A stretch of DNA of 64,000 nucleotides from contig NZ_JAJIRN010000001.1 of the NCBI RefSeq assembly GCF_025717515.1, positions 310,001 through 374,000 on the forward strand, written 5' to 3'. This DNA is from Roseateles oligotrophus. Lineage in GTDB: Bacteria; Pseudomonadota; Gammaproteobacteria; Burkholderiales; Burkholderiaceae_C. Numbering within the stretch: position 1 is the stretch's first letter; each line of letters starts with the position of its first letter. Both the position numbers and the translations under genes were made by a program. Of the stretch, positions 49,404-60,886 are shown piece by piece. The notes beneath the pieces were generated by a model. The model worked only from the letters and a program-made list of their open reading frames with translations, was not told where the DNA came from and searched no databases.

Positions 49404-51023
49404 CTAGACCCGCAAGGCAACACCGCCTGCGGCTCGTTTTTGCCGATTTACCGCCCCCAGCGGCTTCACGTAGCGGTCTTGCAGTTGCTGAATTTTTTCG
49501 TCCAGTTGTTCGGCGTCATCGATTTTTTCGGCATGTCGCTTGAGTACCAGGCTGGCCATATCGATCAGCTTGGCGTTGCGTGTGCTTTCACCTTGCTGGA
49601 TCAATAACTCCACGCCCGCACGGGCCGAGCCTCGCATGGAGTGGCGCATGGCGGTTTCGGCGATGCTGAAAATTTTCGCGTGGCTGTTGCGCAATTCTTC
49701 CGCCACGGCTTGATTGCCTTCGGTCATGGCGACAAGAACCTCGGTGGCGGCTTTTGCTGTGCAAAAGCGCAAGCCCAACAAAGTCACCAACTGGGCCATT
49801 TCTTCCAGTTCAATCATGGCGGCCAGACGCACCCACAAGGCCAGCAACAGACTCGCGGCTTCGAGGTCGAAATCTTCTTGTTCATTGGCCCGACGGGTTA
49901 GATCCCTCGCCAACTCCAAGGCGTCGGCGACTCGCTTGTCCAACATGAAGCGCAGGCATTGAAAGAGCACATCGAAGCGCTGTAGCCGCTTGGAGTTAGG
50001 GTGGCGTTCTAGCTCGCTGGTCATGGCGTCGTAGGCGTACTTGAGGCCCTTGCTGTCTTTGTTGTCAAAGCGCATCAGGCCGATCAACACCAGGGTCAGC
50101 ATGTCGAATAGCTTGGAGCGCAGCCCTTGGGCCATTGTTTGCTCAAGCTGCTTCAAGGCTTCGGGGCGCTGGCCCGCGTAGAAGGCCAGACAGCCGCAGC
50201 GCTGGGCTCTCAGCAGGCAACCCGGGGTCAGCTTTGCCGCGGTTCGATAGGTGGCCAAGGCACCTTCGATTTCGCCCAAATCCATTTGCACCCGGCCCAT
50301 CACATCATGGGAGTCGGCATGATCGGGGATGTCGCCGATCAAGGTTTCCAATGTGCGGCGGGCGGCTGCCATATTGCCCGAGCCGAGTTCGGTGCGCGCC
50401 ACGCCCAGCCTTGCCCAGGGGACCGTTTTGGCTTCAATGATGGCGTCATAGAGCTTGCGCGCATCGTCGAAGCGGTTGAGCCGCAACAGCAGTTCGGCGC
50501 CGATGCGTGCGGCGTAGAGCCAGAATTGGCCGCGCGACTCGAAACGCTTCAAACAATGGCCGGCCGCCGCTTCAAAATCTTGCCGCTCGATGGCCTCAAA
50601 GATGTCCTTCAAGACGCGCTTGCGGTGGCGTGCGTTGGCCAAACGGTCGGACAAGGAGGCCATCGTGTAAGGCTTGACTAAATAGGCGTCAAGCGCGGCC
50701 TCTGCGGCCTCCGCCACTTTGCTGTATGAGGCCTCGCCGGTGACCATCACGAACACGGTCGAATAGGGCAGCAAATGCTCGCGGCGGAGCTCGTCCAGCA
50801 GGTCCTGGCCCGACATCTCGCTGCCATCAAAATGGTAGTCGCAGAGCACGATGTCATAGGCCTTGTGCTCCAGAATCACGCGGGCATCGTTGATGCGCGT
50901 GGCTTGGCGCACTTGAGCAACACCCAAGTCCCGGAGCTGCGAGGCCATCAAGCTGCGGGAGGTCGCATTGCTGTCGATGATCAGCGCGCAGGCGTTCTGG
51001 ATTTCACTGTCCATCATCGCCAT
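49404..51023 (-). CDS. response regulator with C-terminal TPR-like region
   Basis: A 539-residue protein with an N-terminal receiver domain: the phospho-acceptor is Asp62 (IVLCDYHF), with Thr95 (VMVTGE) and Lys117 (YLVKPY) completing the switch site. The usual double acidic pair near the N-terminus is reduced to one aspartate (LIIDSN). From about residue 140 the rest is helical with TPR-like repeats such as VMGRVQMDLGEIEGALATYR. There is no DNA-binding or enzymatic output domain. No cognate kinase lies beside it. Similar receiver-TPR proteins are known in Betaproteobacteria and Pseudomonas, but their role is unclear. Confidence 0.82.
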   Translation of the reverse strand: MAMMDSEIQNACALIIDSNATSRSLMASQLRDLGVAQVRQATRINDARVILEHKAYDIVLCDYHFDGSEMSGQDLLDELRREHLLPYSTVFVMVTGEASYSKVAEAAEAALDAYLVKPYTMASLSDRLANARHRKRVLKDIFEAIERQDFEAAAGHCLKRFESRGQFWLYAARIGAELLLRLNRFDDARKLYDAIIEAKTVPWARLGVARTELGSGNMAAARRTLETLIGDIPDHADSHDVMGRVQMDLGEIEGALATYRTAAKLTPGCLLRAQRCGCLAFYAGQRPEALKQLEQTMAQGLRSKLFDMLTLVLIGLMRFDNKDSKGLKYAYDAMTSELERHPNSKRLQRFDVLFQCLRFMLDKRVADALELARDLTRRANEQEDFDLEAASLLLALWVRLAAMIELEEMAQLVTLLGLRFCTAKAATEVLVAMTEGNQAVAEELRNSHAKIFSIAETAMRHSMRGSARAGVELLIQQGESTRNAKLIDMASLVLKRHAEKIDDAEQLDEKIQQLQDRYVKPLGAVNRQKRAAGGVALRV

Positions 51024-51157
51024 GCAGGACTCCTCTGCGCGACGAGCGACATCAAGGGCTTCAAGTTCGGTTTGGGTGCAAGGCTTCTCACACCGAGCTT
51101 ATCGGCCGAACTTTTGAGAACATGAATCAATCTCGGCCTGGCTGTGTAGAACGGCAC

Positions 51158-51194
51158 AAAAAAGCGCCCTTGCCGGATCGGGCAGAGGGCGCTT
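51158..51194 (-). terminator. intrinsic terminator after dnaJ
   Basis: On the minus strand AAGCGCCCT and AGGGCGCTT form the outer stem around a second small GC hairpin, followed by six T. It closes the chaperone operon. Confidence 0.8.
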
Positions 51195-51218
51195 GGCGGG
51201 TCCGGGGGCGTGGACTAT

Positions 51219-52370
51219 TTACTTGAAGATGTCCTTGACTCGGTCCGTCCAGCTCTTGGTATTGGGTGAATGGCGCTCACCCCCTTCGCGGAAGGACTTG
51301 TCCAGCTCCTTCATCAGCTTGCGTTGATGCTCGGTCAGCTTGACCGGTGTCTCGACGCTGATGTGGCAGTACAGATCACCCGGATAGCTCGAACGCACAC
51401 CCTTGATGCCCTTGCCGCGCAGGCGGAAGGTCTTGCCATGCTGCGTGCCCTCGGGCAGGTCGATTTCGGCCTTGCCACCCAGGGTCGGTACTTCGATGCT
51501 GCCGCCCAAGGTGGCGGTGGTCAGCGGGATCGGCATCGTGCAGTGCAGGTCATCGCCATCGCGTTCGAAGATTTCGTGCTGCTTGATGCGGATTTCAATG
51601 TAGAGGTCGCCGGCCGGGCCCCCGTTGACGCCGGGCTCGCCGTTGCCTGCCGAACGGATGCGCATGCCTTCGTTGATGCCGGCCGGGATCTTGACCTCCA
51701 GGGTCTTGCTCTTTTTGACCTTGCCTTGGCCGTTGCAGGCTGTGCAGGGGTCAGGAATGATCTTGCCGGTGCCGTGGCAATGTGGGCAGGTCTGCTGCAC
51801 CGAGAAGAAGCCCTGGCGCATGTGCACGGTACCCGCGCCGTTGCAGGAGCCGCAGGTCTTGGCGCTGGTGCCGGGTTTGGCGCCTGTGCCGCTGCAGGTT
51901 TCGCAGCCTTCCCAGCTCGGGATGCGGATCTGGGATTCCTTGCCGCGCGCGGCTTCTTCCAGCGTGATTTCCATCGCATAGGACAGATCGCTGCCGCGAT
52001 AGACCTGTTGGCCACCGCCGCCGCGCCGGCCTGCGCCGCCCGCTCCGCCATTGAAGATGTCGCCGAAAATGTCGCCAAAGGCCTCGGCAAAACCGCCGAA
52101 ACCTTCACCGCCCGGGCCGCCGCGAGCGCCCATATTGGGGTCCACGCCGGCATGGCCATGCTGGTCGTAAGCCGCCCGCTTTTGCGGGTTGGAGAGCATC
52201 TCGTAGGCTTCCTTGCCTTCCTTGAATTGCTCCTCGGCCTTCTTCGCCCCGTCGCCTTGATTGCGGTCGGGGTGGTACTTCATGGCCAGCTTGCGGTAGG
52301 CCTTTTTGATTTCGTCCTCGGTCGCATTTTTTGCGACGCCGAGAGCTTCGTAATAGTCACGCTTTGCCAT
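51219..52370 (-). CDS. dnaJ: chaperone protein DnaJ
   Basis: Hsp40 co-chaperone of DnaK. The J domain has [20 protein letters not shown] and the HPD motif (KYHPDRNQG). A Gly/Phe-rich region follows, then four CxxCxGxG zinc repeats ([32 protein letters not shown]) and the C-terminal substrate domain. ATG 52370 is the natural start and gives 383 residues. It lies 136 bases downstream of dnaK. Confidence 0.97.
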   Translation of the reverse strand: MAKRDYYEALGVAKNATEDEIKKAYRKLAMKYHPDRNQGDGAKKAEEQFKEGKEAYEMLSNPQKRAAYDQHGHAGVDPNMGARGGPGGEGFGGFAEAFGDIFGDIFNGGAGGAGRRGGGGQQVYRGSDLSYAMEITLEEAARGKESQIRIPSWEGCETCSGTGAKPGTSAKTCGSCNGAGTVHMRQGFFSVQQTCPHCHGTGKIIPDPCTACNGQGKVKKSKTLEVKIPAGINEGMRIRSAGNGEPGVNGGPAGDLYIEIRIKQHEIFERDGDDLHCTMPIPLTTATLGGSIEVPTLGGKAEIDLPEGTQHGKTFRLRGKGIKGVRSSYPGDLYCHISVETPVKLTEHQRKLMKELDKSFREGGERHSPNTKSWTDRVKDIFK

Positions 52371-52506
52371 GAGCCTGGTCCGTGCATCGTGCATATCAAA
52401 CAACAGCGCCGCGACGAGCTTTCGGGGTCTGACCCCAGGGCTGCGACGCGGCGGCGGTGACGGCTAAACCCCAAGCGATGGCAAAGGGTTTAGCGCGCCA
52501 GAAACA

Positions 52507-54462
<1,956 letters not shown>

Positions 54463-54541
54463 GTTCTTTTCTCCTGAAGATTTGTTGAATATCACCATGG
54501 CTGCTCGCCATGGAAATTGTCTAAAACTGATGCTTATAAGC

Positions 54542-54575
54542 TGTGGATAACTTGCGGGCTTTCAAGCCCCGCAAG
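54542..54575 (-). promoter_or_regulatory. grpE-dnaK intergenic hairpin and perfect DnaA-box match
   Basis: CTTGCGGG (54551-54558) and CCCGCAAG (54568-54575) form an eight-pair stem between grpE and dnaK. It could be a processing site or weak attenuator, since only a few T follow on the minus strand. Directly beside it TGTGGATAA (54542-54550) is an exact reverse match to the DnaA box TTATCCACA. Confidence 0.4.
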
Positions 54576-54581
54576 CTATAT

Positions 54582-55106
54582 TTATTTCGGTGCCGTCACC
54601 GTCACCAGTGCCGGGCGCAGTGTGCGATCGGCGATGGAATAGCCTTTTTGCAACACCATCACCACGGTGTTGGGCTCTTGTTCGGCCGGTACGACCGAAA
54701 TCGCCTGGTGTTGATGCGGGTCGAACTTGGTGCCGGCGGGCGGGTTCAACTCGATCACCTTGTTGCGCTCTAGCGCTGCAGCTAACTGGCGCTTGGTGGC
54801 GTGCACGCCTTCCAGCACGGTCTCGACCTTGGCGTCGGGCAGGGCGATTGCGGCTTCCATGCTGTCCATCACCGGCAGCATCGATTCGGCGAAGGACTCG
54901 ACCGCAAACTTGCGCGCCTTGCTCATATCGTCATCGGCGCGGCGGCGGATGTTCTCCACCTCGGCCTTGGCGCGCAGGTAGGCGTCCGACATTTCGGCCA
55001 AACGGGCTTCCAGTTCGGCCACTTTGCTGTCATCGGCGCTGTTGACAGCGGCAATCAGTTCGTCCGGGCTGAGGGGCTCTTGGGGGGGAGTATTGGATGT
55101 CGTCAT
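54582..55106 (-). CDS. grpE: nucleotide exchange factor GrpE
   Basis: Releases ADP from DnaK. A long N-terminal helix ([20 protein letters not shown] and [20 protein letters not shown]) leads into the C-terminal beta domain with [15 protein letters not shown] and [19 protein letters not shown]. Length 174 residues. A sigma-32 type promoter lies just upstream. Confidence 0.97.
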   Translation of the reverse strand: MTTSNTPPQEPLSPDELIAAVNSADDSKVAELEARLAEMSDAYLRAKAEVENIRRRADDDMSKARKFAVESFAESMLPVMDSMEAAIALPDAKVETVLEGVHATKRQLAAALERNKVIELNPPAGTKFDPHQHQAISVVPAEQEPNTVVMVLQKGYSIADRTLRPALVTVTAPK

Positions 55107-55131
55107 GATGCAGAAATAAGCAATGGCGCCT

Positions 55132-55159
55132 ATATGGACGCCTTTCCAGGGATTTCAAG
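55132..55159 (-). promoter_or_regulatory. sigma-32 heat-shock promoter of grpE-dnaK-dnaJ
   Basis: On the minus strand CTTGAAA (55153-55159), a 14-base spacer and TCCATAT (55132-55138) match the sigma-32 consensus (CTTGAAA, 11-16 bases, CCCCATNT) closely. The -10 ends about 25 bases before the grpE start. No CIRCE element was seen. Confidence 0.8.
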
Positions 55160-55196
55160 AGGGCTAATTGGGACAGTTGATGCGGAAATTCGCGCA

Positions 55197-55631
55197 TCAG
55201 TCCCGGTCAGCGGAGGCAGACCAACGGTCCCAGTCTGCCAACCGGCGGCGGTCCTGCTTGGTCGGACGCCCTTGCGTGATGCTTTGGGCGGGCTCCGGCG
55301 CCAAGCGGCGAGCTTCACCGAGTTTTTCACGCAGCGACACGCTTTCTGGTGTTTCTTCGTACAAGGCTTGAGCCTGCGGGGCCGGCCCCCGCACATGGCT
55401 CAAGCCGCGCACCCAAACCTCGCGTTCCACCACCCCTTGGCGGAACTTCAGCAGGTCGCCCGGCTTGAGCTCGCGTGAGGCTTTGGCGATTTGGCCGTTG
55501 ACCTGTACGCGGCCGCGGCCGATGTCTTCGGCCGCCAGCGAGCGGGTCTTGAAGAAGCGAGCAGCCCATAACCATTTGTCCAGTCGGACGCCGGTTGTGA
55601 TTTTGTCAAAGGCGGGCTGGGCTGATTTCAT
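55197..55631 (-). CDS. hslR: S4-domain heat-shock RNA-binding protein (Hsp15-like)
   Basis: Hsp15 binds 50S subunits that carry a stranded nascent chain after heat shock. The S4 domain is near the N-terminus: VRLDKWLWAARFFKTRSLAA and GRVQVNGQIAKASRELKPGD. A basic C-terminal tail follows. Length is 144 residues. It lies directly upstream of grpE on the same strand, which suits its role, but the grpE promoter is separate. Confidence 0.88.
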   Translation of the reverse strand: MKSAQPAFDKITTGVRLDKWLWAARFFKTRSLAAEDIGRGRVQVNGQIAKASRELKPGDLLKFRQGVVEREVWVRGLSHVRGPAPQAQALYEETPESVSLREKLGEARRLAPEPAQSITQGRPTKQDRRRLADWDRWSASADRD

Positions 55632-55645
55632 GCCGGGATTTTCGC

Positions 55646-57076
55646 CTAACTCGGCATGCTGCCGCTCAGCGGCAATTCCGCGACGGCGTCCAGGCCTTCG
55701 ATCTGCCCATGCCTGACCCGGTTTTGCAGCGCGATGCTGCCCCCCAACGACTGCGCGATGCCTTGGCAGATCGCCAGACCCAGACCCGAGCCTTTGCCCG
55801 AGTGGCCCGCGGCAAAGGGCAGAAATAGCTGACTCTGCTGTTCCGGCGAGAGACCCGGTCCCGAATCGGCAATGGTCAGCCTCGCGTGACCCGGCAGCCG
55901 CTCCAGCTTGATGCTCAGTCGCCCGCCAGCGGGGGTGTGCAGCAGCGCGTTGTGCAGCAAATTGCGGGTCAATTCGCGCAAGGCCCAGGCATGGCTGTCG
56001 ACTCCGGCGGATTCGGTCTCGATGTCAAAGTCCAGATGTTGCTCGGCGATCAGCGGCGCCAGATCCAGGGCGACGACCCTTGTCAGCGCGGCCCAGTCTT
56101 GCGTGGGCAATGGCTCCAGCCCCTGGCGCAGCTGTTCCACCTTTGCCAGCGCGAGCATCTGGTTGGCGACCTGGGTGGCGCGGCTGACCGTCTGGTCGAT
56201 CTCGGCCAAGGCCTGCATCGGTTCAACGTCCCCATGCAATGCCGATTGCACTTGCACCTTCAGCACGGCGAGCGGCGTTTTCAATTGATGAGAGGCATCG
56301 CGAATGAAGCGCTTTTGATATTCGAGCAGTTGCCTCAGCCGCTCGACCACTTGGTTGGTGGCCTCAACCAGCGGCAGCCATTCGCGCGGCGCGTCCGGCG
56401 CCTGCACCGGTGAAAGATCGCCCTCCGAGCGATCACGCAATTGCTGACTCAGGCGCCGCACCGGCGCGGTGACACGCTGCACCACCACCACCACCACGAG
56501 GCCAATCACCAGCACCAGCAAGACTTGCCGCCAGACAGTTTCGACCAGAATCTGGCGTGCCAGGGTGCGCCGCAGCTCCAGGGTTTCCGCCACCTGGATG
56601 GTGGCCATACCCTGGCCGGCCGCACCTGCAACCGGCTGCAAAAGCACGGCCATGCGCACCGCCTCGCCGCGAAAACTGTCATCGTAGAAAGTCACCAAGG
56701 CCGCATAGGGGCCTTGGGTGGGCATCTCGCCCTTCCAGGCTGGCAGGTCGTCAAAGCCCGACACCAGCTCATCCGCGAAGCCACTGACACGGTAATAGAG
56801 CCGGCTGCGGTTATCGGCCTCGAATGCCTCCAATGCCGAGTAGCTCAGCTTGGCGTGCAGCTTGGGTACACCGGGCTCGTTGCTGCTGACTTCCAGCAAC
56901 TCGCCGATCGACTTGGCTGTCGCCAGCAGGGTACGGTCATAGGCGGTATCGGCCGCGAGCAAGGCCTGCCGGTACAGGCCGACGGTATTGAAAGCGATCA
57001 AGAGCACGACGGGCAGCAAGATACCGACCATCAATTGACGCCGCAAAGAGCTTGCGCCCATCGCGGACCCGCTCAT
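55646..57076 (-). CDS. tctE: sensor histidine kinase (TctE type)
   Basis: Membrane sensor kinase of 476 residues. A first membrane helix (LMVGILLPVVLLIAFNTVGL) is followed by a periplasmic sensor of about 135 residues, a second helix (VLLVLVIGLVVVVVVQ), a HAMP-like linker, the H box FIRDASHQLKTPLAVL, the N box NLLHNALLHTP and the G boxes DSGPGLSP and GKGSGLGLAICQGIA. The start overlaps the regulator stop by four bases. The divergent tctCBA genes indicate that it senses tricarboxylates such as citrate; that substrate is inferred. Confidence 0.86.
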   Translation of the reverse strand: MSGSAMGASSLRRQLMVGILLPVVLLIAFNTVGLYRQALLAADTAYDRTLLATAKSIGELLEVSSNEPGVPKLHAKLSYSALEAFEADNRSRLYYRVSGFADELVSGFDDLPAWKGEMPTQGPYAALVTFYDDSFRGEAVRMAVLLQPVAGAAGQGMATIQVAETLELRRTLARQILVETVWRQVLLVLVIGLVVVVVVQRVTAPVRRLSQQLRDRSEGDLSPVQAPDAPREWLPLVEATNQVVERLRQLLEYQKRFIRDASHQLKTPLAVLKVQVQSALHGDVEPMQALAEIDQTVSRATQVANQMLALAKVEQLRQGLEPLPTQDWAALTRVVALDLAPLIAEQHLDFDIETESAGVDSHAWALRELTRNLLHNALLHTPAGGRLSIKLERLPGHARLTIADSGPGLSPEQQSQLFLPFAAGHSGKGSGLGLAICQGIAQSLGGSIALQNRVRHGQIEGLDAVAELPLSGSMPS

Positions 57077-57768
57077 GCCTGAGCCTTCAACAGGTAGCCC
57101 AAACCGCGCAGCGTCACCAGCTGTGCGCCGGTATGGGCGATGCGCTTGCGCAAGCGGTAGGCGACGACCTCAATGGCCTCAAGTTGCACCTCGTCTGCAC
57201 CCGGGAATACCGCGTCGAACAAGCGCTCCTTGGCGATGGCGCTGCCAGGGCGAGCCAGCAGGGCTCGCAGCAAGGCCCCCTCGCGCGGCGTCAACTCAAG
57301 CAAGGTGCCGGCGTGATAGACGGCTCCGCTCTCGGCGTCGACGCGCATGCCGCAGAAGGTTTTGCCCTGGGGATCCGCGTTGTTGACGGCGTTGCCGGCG
57401 CCGGCGCGTCGGCCCAAGGCCTGCACGCGGGCCATCAATTCATCCAGATCAAAGGGTTTGGGCAGGTAATCATCGGCGCCCACATTGAGCCCCAGGATTC
57501 GGTCACCGACGGTGCCTCGCGCGGTCAGAATCAGGACCGGCGTGCTCAGCCCGGCCTTGCGCGCTCGCGCCAGCACCTCCAAGCCGTCCAGCCCCGGCAG
57601 GCTCAGGTCCAGTATCACCACATCCGGGGCGCTGGCCTGCCAGCGCCCGATGGCCTGCGCGCCGTCATTGCAGGCCGCGACCTGCAGGCCGCGCCGCTCA
57701 AAACTGCGGGTCAAGCTGAGTTGCATGGCAGGGTCGTCTTCAATCAGTAGCAGCTTCATCAATGTCAA
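57073..57768 (-). CDS. tctD: OmpR-family response regulator (TctD type)
   Basis: Two-domain regulator of 231 residues. The receiver has the acidic pair (LIEDD), phospho-acceptor in VVILDLSLPGLDGLEVL and the lysine in YLPKPFDLDEL. The C-terminal winged helix has LELTPREGALLRALLARPG and VVAYRLRKRIAHTGAQL. It is translationally coupled to the kinase and divergent from tctC, with 94 bases between, which must hold both promoters. Confidence 0.88.
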   Translation of the reverse strand: MTLMKLLLIEDDPAMQLSLTRSFERRGLQVAACNDGAQAIGRWQASAPDVVILDLSLPGLDGLEVLARARKAGLSTPVLILTARGTVGDRILGLNVGADDYLPKPFDLDELMARVQALGRRAGAGNAVNNADPQGKTFCGMRVDAESGAVYHAGTLLELTPREGALLRALLARPGSAIAKERLFDAVFPGADEVQLEAIEVVAYRLRKRIAHTGAQLVTLRGLGYLLKAQA

Positions 57769-57862
57769 TTCGGCGGGTTTGCCCTAATGTGCCCGACAGC
57801 GAACTGACAGGCTTGACGGCGAGGATAAGGGACACCGAGACAAACAACCGGAGACACCCATC

Positions 57863-58822
57863 ATGCGTCGCGATACTTTCTTGAAATCCATGGCCGCCTT
57901 GGTCGCCAGTGCCGGCCTGCCATTGTCGGCTCAGGCCGCAGCCAATCTGAAAATGATGATTCCGGCCAACCCGGGCGGCGGTTGGGACAGCACCGGGCGG
58001 GCGCTCGGCAAGGCCTTGCAGGATGCAGGCTTGGTGTCTTCGGTGCAGTTCGAGAACAAAGGGGGCGCGGCGGGTGCGATCGGCTTGGCGCAGTTCGTCA
58101 ATGCATCCAAGGGCGACCCGAATTCCTTGCTGGTGATGGGGGCGGTGATGCTGGGCGGCATCATCACCGGCAAGCCGCCGGTCAGCCTGTCGCAGGCCAC
58201 GCCGATTGCCCGTCTGACGACCGAATACAACGTCTTTGTGCTGCCGGCCAACTCGCCGCTGAAGGACATGAAGGATGTGGTCGAGCAATTGAAGAAGGAC
58301 CCCGGTAGCGTGAAGTGGGGCGGTGGCTCACGTGGTTCGACCGAGCATGTCGCGGCGGCCATGATTGCTCGCAATGTTGGCGTCGACGCCGCCAAGATCA
58401 ATTACGTGCCCTTCCGCGGCGGTGGCGAGGCCACGGCGGCCATCCTGGGTGGCAATGTCACTGTCGGCGGCAGCGGCTACTCGGAGTTTGCGCAGTACAT
58501 CGCGAGTGGCAAGATGCGCCCGATCGCGGTTACCTCGGATCAGCGTTTGCCGGGTGTCAACGTGCCGACTTTGCGCGAGCTCGGCATTGACGTGGTGATC
58601 GGCAACTGGCGCGGTGTTTACGCGCCACCCGGCATCACGCCGGAGCAGCAGAAGGCTTTGACCGACATGGTCACGGCGGTATTCCGCAACAAGGCCTGGA
58701 TCGCCGCGCTGGAGTCGAACAACTGGACGCCCGCCTTGCTGACCGGCAAGGCCTTTGCCGACTTCGTCGACCAGGAATTCGCCATGCTGCGCGCCATCAT
58801 GGTGAAGTCGGGGATGGTCTGA
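57863..58822 (+). CDS. tctC: tripartite tricarboxylate transporter substrate-binding protein (TctC/Bug family)
   Basis: Periplasmic receptor of the TTT system. The signal peptide begins MRRDTFLKSMAALVASAGLP and ends at AQA; the twin arginine suggests possible Tat export. The mature part opens ANLKMMIPANPGGGWDSTGR, the usual Bug ligand loop, and later shows FENKGGAAGAIGLAQF. Length 319 residues. It is the first gene of tctC-tctB-tctA and divergent from tctD-tctE. Confidence 0.92.
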   Translation: MRRDTFLKSMAALVASAGLPLSAQAAANLKMMIPANPGGGWDSTGRALGKALQDAGLVSSVQFENKGGAAGAIGLAQFVNASKGDPNSLLVMGAVMLGGIITGKPPVSLSQATPIARLTTEYNVFVLPANSPLKDMKDVVEQLKKDPGSVKWGGGSRGSTEHVAAAMIARNVGVDAAKINYVPFRGGGEATAAILGGNVTVGGSGYSEFAQYIASGKMRPIAVTSDQRLPGVNVPTLRELGIDVVIGNWRGVYAPPGITPEQQKALTDMVTAVFRNKAWIAALESNNWTPALLTGKAFADFVDQEFAMLRAIMVKSGMV

Positions 58823-58823
58823 G

Positions 58824-59342
58824 ATGACGGCGTCTGCAGCGGCGGCCATGGTGCGTCATCAAACCTGGGTAGGGGTCGGCGCCTTCTTGACGGGGGGGCT
58901 GATGGCCTACGGCGCCGCCTTCATCTCGGCCGACGCCGGCTATGCGGGCATCGGCCCCAACGCCTTGCCATGGCTGGTGGCGACCGTGCTGATGTTGTGC
59001 GGGCTATGGCTGATCTGGGAGGCCCGCAGCGGCGGTTACCGGGAGATGGAGTTGCCCTCGGGCGCCCCTGAAGGTGACTGGCGCGCTGCTGCCTTTGTGA
59101 TCGCCGGCGTGGTGGCCAATGCGGCCCTGATCACGGTGATCGGCTTCATCCTGGCCTGCTCGTTGTGTTTTGCGCTGGCCGTGCGCGGCTTGCGCATGTC
59201 CGAGGGCAAGGCCGGCGGAGGCCCGCGCCAAAGCCTGCTCGACGGCCTCACCGGGCTGATCATTGCGGCGCCGGTCTTTTGGCTCTTTACCAAGGTGCTG
59301 GCGATCAATTTGCCCGGACTGACCACGAGCGGCTGGCTCTGA
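58824..59342 (+). CDS. tctB: tripartite tricarboxylate transporter small membrane subunit (TctB)
   Basis: Four predicted membrane helices, for example VGVGAFLTGGLMAYGAAFIS, LPWLVATVLMLCGLWLIW and AAFVIAGVVANAALITVIGF. The 172-residue length fits TctB. The start lies one base after the tctC stop. Its function is to work with TctA in the inner membrane. Confidence 0.88.
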   Translation: MTASAAAAMVRHQTWVGVGAFLTGGLMAYGAAFISADAGYAGIGPNALPWLVATVLMLCGLWLIWEARSGGYREMELPSGAPEGDWRAAAFVIAGVVANAALITVIGFILACSLCFALAVRGLRMSEGKAGGGPRQSLLDGLTGLIIAAPVFWLFTKVLAINLPGLTTSGWL

Positions 59343-59354
59343 AGAAAGATTGAG

Positions 59355-60881
59355 ATGGAACTCTGGAACCAACTGCTGGGTGGCTTCGCCACGGCCGGCA
59401 CGCCGATCAATCTGATGTGGGCCTTTCTGGGCTGCGTGATCGGCACCGGCATCGGCGTCTTGCCGGGCTTGGGGCCGGCGGTGACGGTGGCGATGCTCTT
59501 GCCCATCACCTCGCAGGTCGAGCCTACCGCGTCGATGATCTTCTTTGCCGGCATCTATTACGGTGCCATGTATGGCGGCTCGACCACCTCGATTCTGCTC
59601 AACACGCCGGGCGAGACCGGCACCATGGTGACGGCGCTGGAGGGCTTCAAGATGGCCAAGAATGGCCGCGCCGGTGCCGCCTTGGCTACCTCGGCGATCG
59701 GCTCCTTTGTGGCGGGCACGATTGCCACCATCCTGGTCACCTTGTTCGCGCCTGTGATGGCCGAGTTCGCCGTCACCCTGGGGCCGCCCGAGTATTTCTG
59801 CCTGATGTTGCTGGCCTTCACCACCGTCAGCGCGGTGCTCGGCAAGAGCACCTTGCGCGGCATGACGGCGCTCTTCATCGGGCTGGCGATGGGCTTGGTC
59901 GGCTTGGATCAAATCACCGCGCAGGTGCGCTACACGGCCGGCATCCCCGAGTTCATGGACGGTATTGAGGTCGTGCTGGTTGCGGTGGGTCTGTTTGCCG
60001 TCGGCGAGACGCTTTACAACGCGCTCTATGAGGGCCGCTGCAAGCAGGAGATCAACAAGCTCAGCTCGGTCCATATGACCAAGACCGAATGGCGCCGCTC
60101 CTGGCCGGCTTGGTTGCGCGGCACCTTTTTGGGCTTCCCCTTCGGCACCATTCCGGCCGGGGGTTCGGAGATTCCTACCTTCTTGAGCTACGCGATGGAG
60201 CGCAAGCTGTCCAAGCATAAAGAGGAGTTTGGCACTGTGGGTGCGATCGAGGGCGTGGCGGGGCCGGAAGCGGCCAATAACGCCGCAGTCACCGCCACCC
60301 TGGTGCCGCTGCTGACCTTGGGTATTCCGACCTCGGTGACGGCCGCTATTCTGTTGAGCGCCTTGCAGAACTACGGCATCCAGGCCGGCCCGCAGCTGTT
60401 TCAGACCTCATCAACTTTGGTCTGGGCGCTGATTGCCTCGCTCTATATCGGCAATGTGATGCTCTTGGTGCTGAACCTGCCGATGGTCGGCCTATGGGTC
60501 AAGCTGCTGAAGATCCCCAAGCCGCAGCTGTATGCCGGCATCCTGATCTTTGCCACCGTCGGGGTCTACGGCATGCGGCAAAGCTCGTTTGATCTGTTCC
60601 TGATGCTGGTGATTGGCCTGCTGGGGGTACTGATGCGGCGCTTTGATTTCCCGACCGCACCGGTGGTCGTCGGCATGATTCTGGGGCCGATTGCCGAGGC
60701 GCAGCTGCGCAATGCACTGTCCATCGGCGAAGGGCATTGGGGCGTGTTCTTGCAGCGGCCGATGTCGGTCGGCTTGCTCGTCATCGTGGCCCTGGTGCTG
60801 TTGCTGCCGCGCGTCTGGCCGCGGGTGATGCGCTGGCGCGAGGTCAGGCTGAAGGCGCAGCGCAACGCTGCGTCTCATTGA
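59355..60881 (+). CDS. tctA: tripartite tricarboxylate transporter large membrane subunit (TctA)
   Basis: The transporting subunit, with about 12 membrane helices over 508 residues. The family signatures [40 protein letters not shown] and the later [20 protein letters not shown] are present. It follows tctB by 12 bases. Its stop lies five bases from that of hemH on the opposite strand. Confidence 0.95.
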   Translation: MELWNQLLGGFATAGTPINLMWAFLGCVIGTGIGVLPGLGPAVTVAMLLPITSQVEPTASMIFFAGIYYGAMYGGSTTSILLNTPGETGTMVTALEGFKMAKNGRAGAALATSAIGSFVAGTIATILVTLFAPVMAEFAVTLGPPEYFCLMLLAFTTVSAVLGKSTLRGMTALFIGLAMGLVGLDQITAQVRYTAGIPEFMDGIEVVLVAVGLFAVGETLYNALYEGRCKQEINKLSSVHMTKTEWRRSWPAWLRGTFLGFPFGTIPAGGSEIPTFLSYAMERKLSKHKEEFGTVGAIEGVAGPEAANNAAVTATLVPLLTLGIPTSVTAAILLSALQNYGIQAGPQLFQTSSTLVWALIASLYIGNVMLLVLNLPMVGLWVKLLKIPKPQLYAGILIFATVGVYGMRQSSFDLFLMLVIGLLGVLMRRFDFPTAPVVVGMILGPIAEAQLRNALSIGEGHWGVFLQRPMSVGLLVIVALVLLLPRVWPRVMRWREVRLKAQRNAASH

Positions 60882-60886
60882 GCGCC

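Noticed and set aside
51270-52460. 396-codon open frame on the plus strand opposite dnaJ
   Set aside because: Antisense shadow of dnaJ. It has Ala-rich low-complexity translation, no ribosome site and no recognisable family.
54542-54550. Perfect DnaA box as a sign of a replication origin
   Set aside because: A single nine-base match is expected about once by chance in 64 kb on both strands. There is no cluster, AT-rich region, dnaA or dnaN gene.
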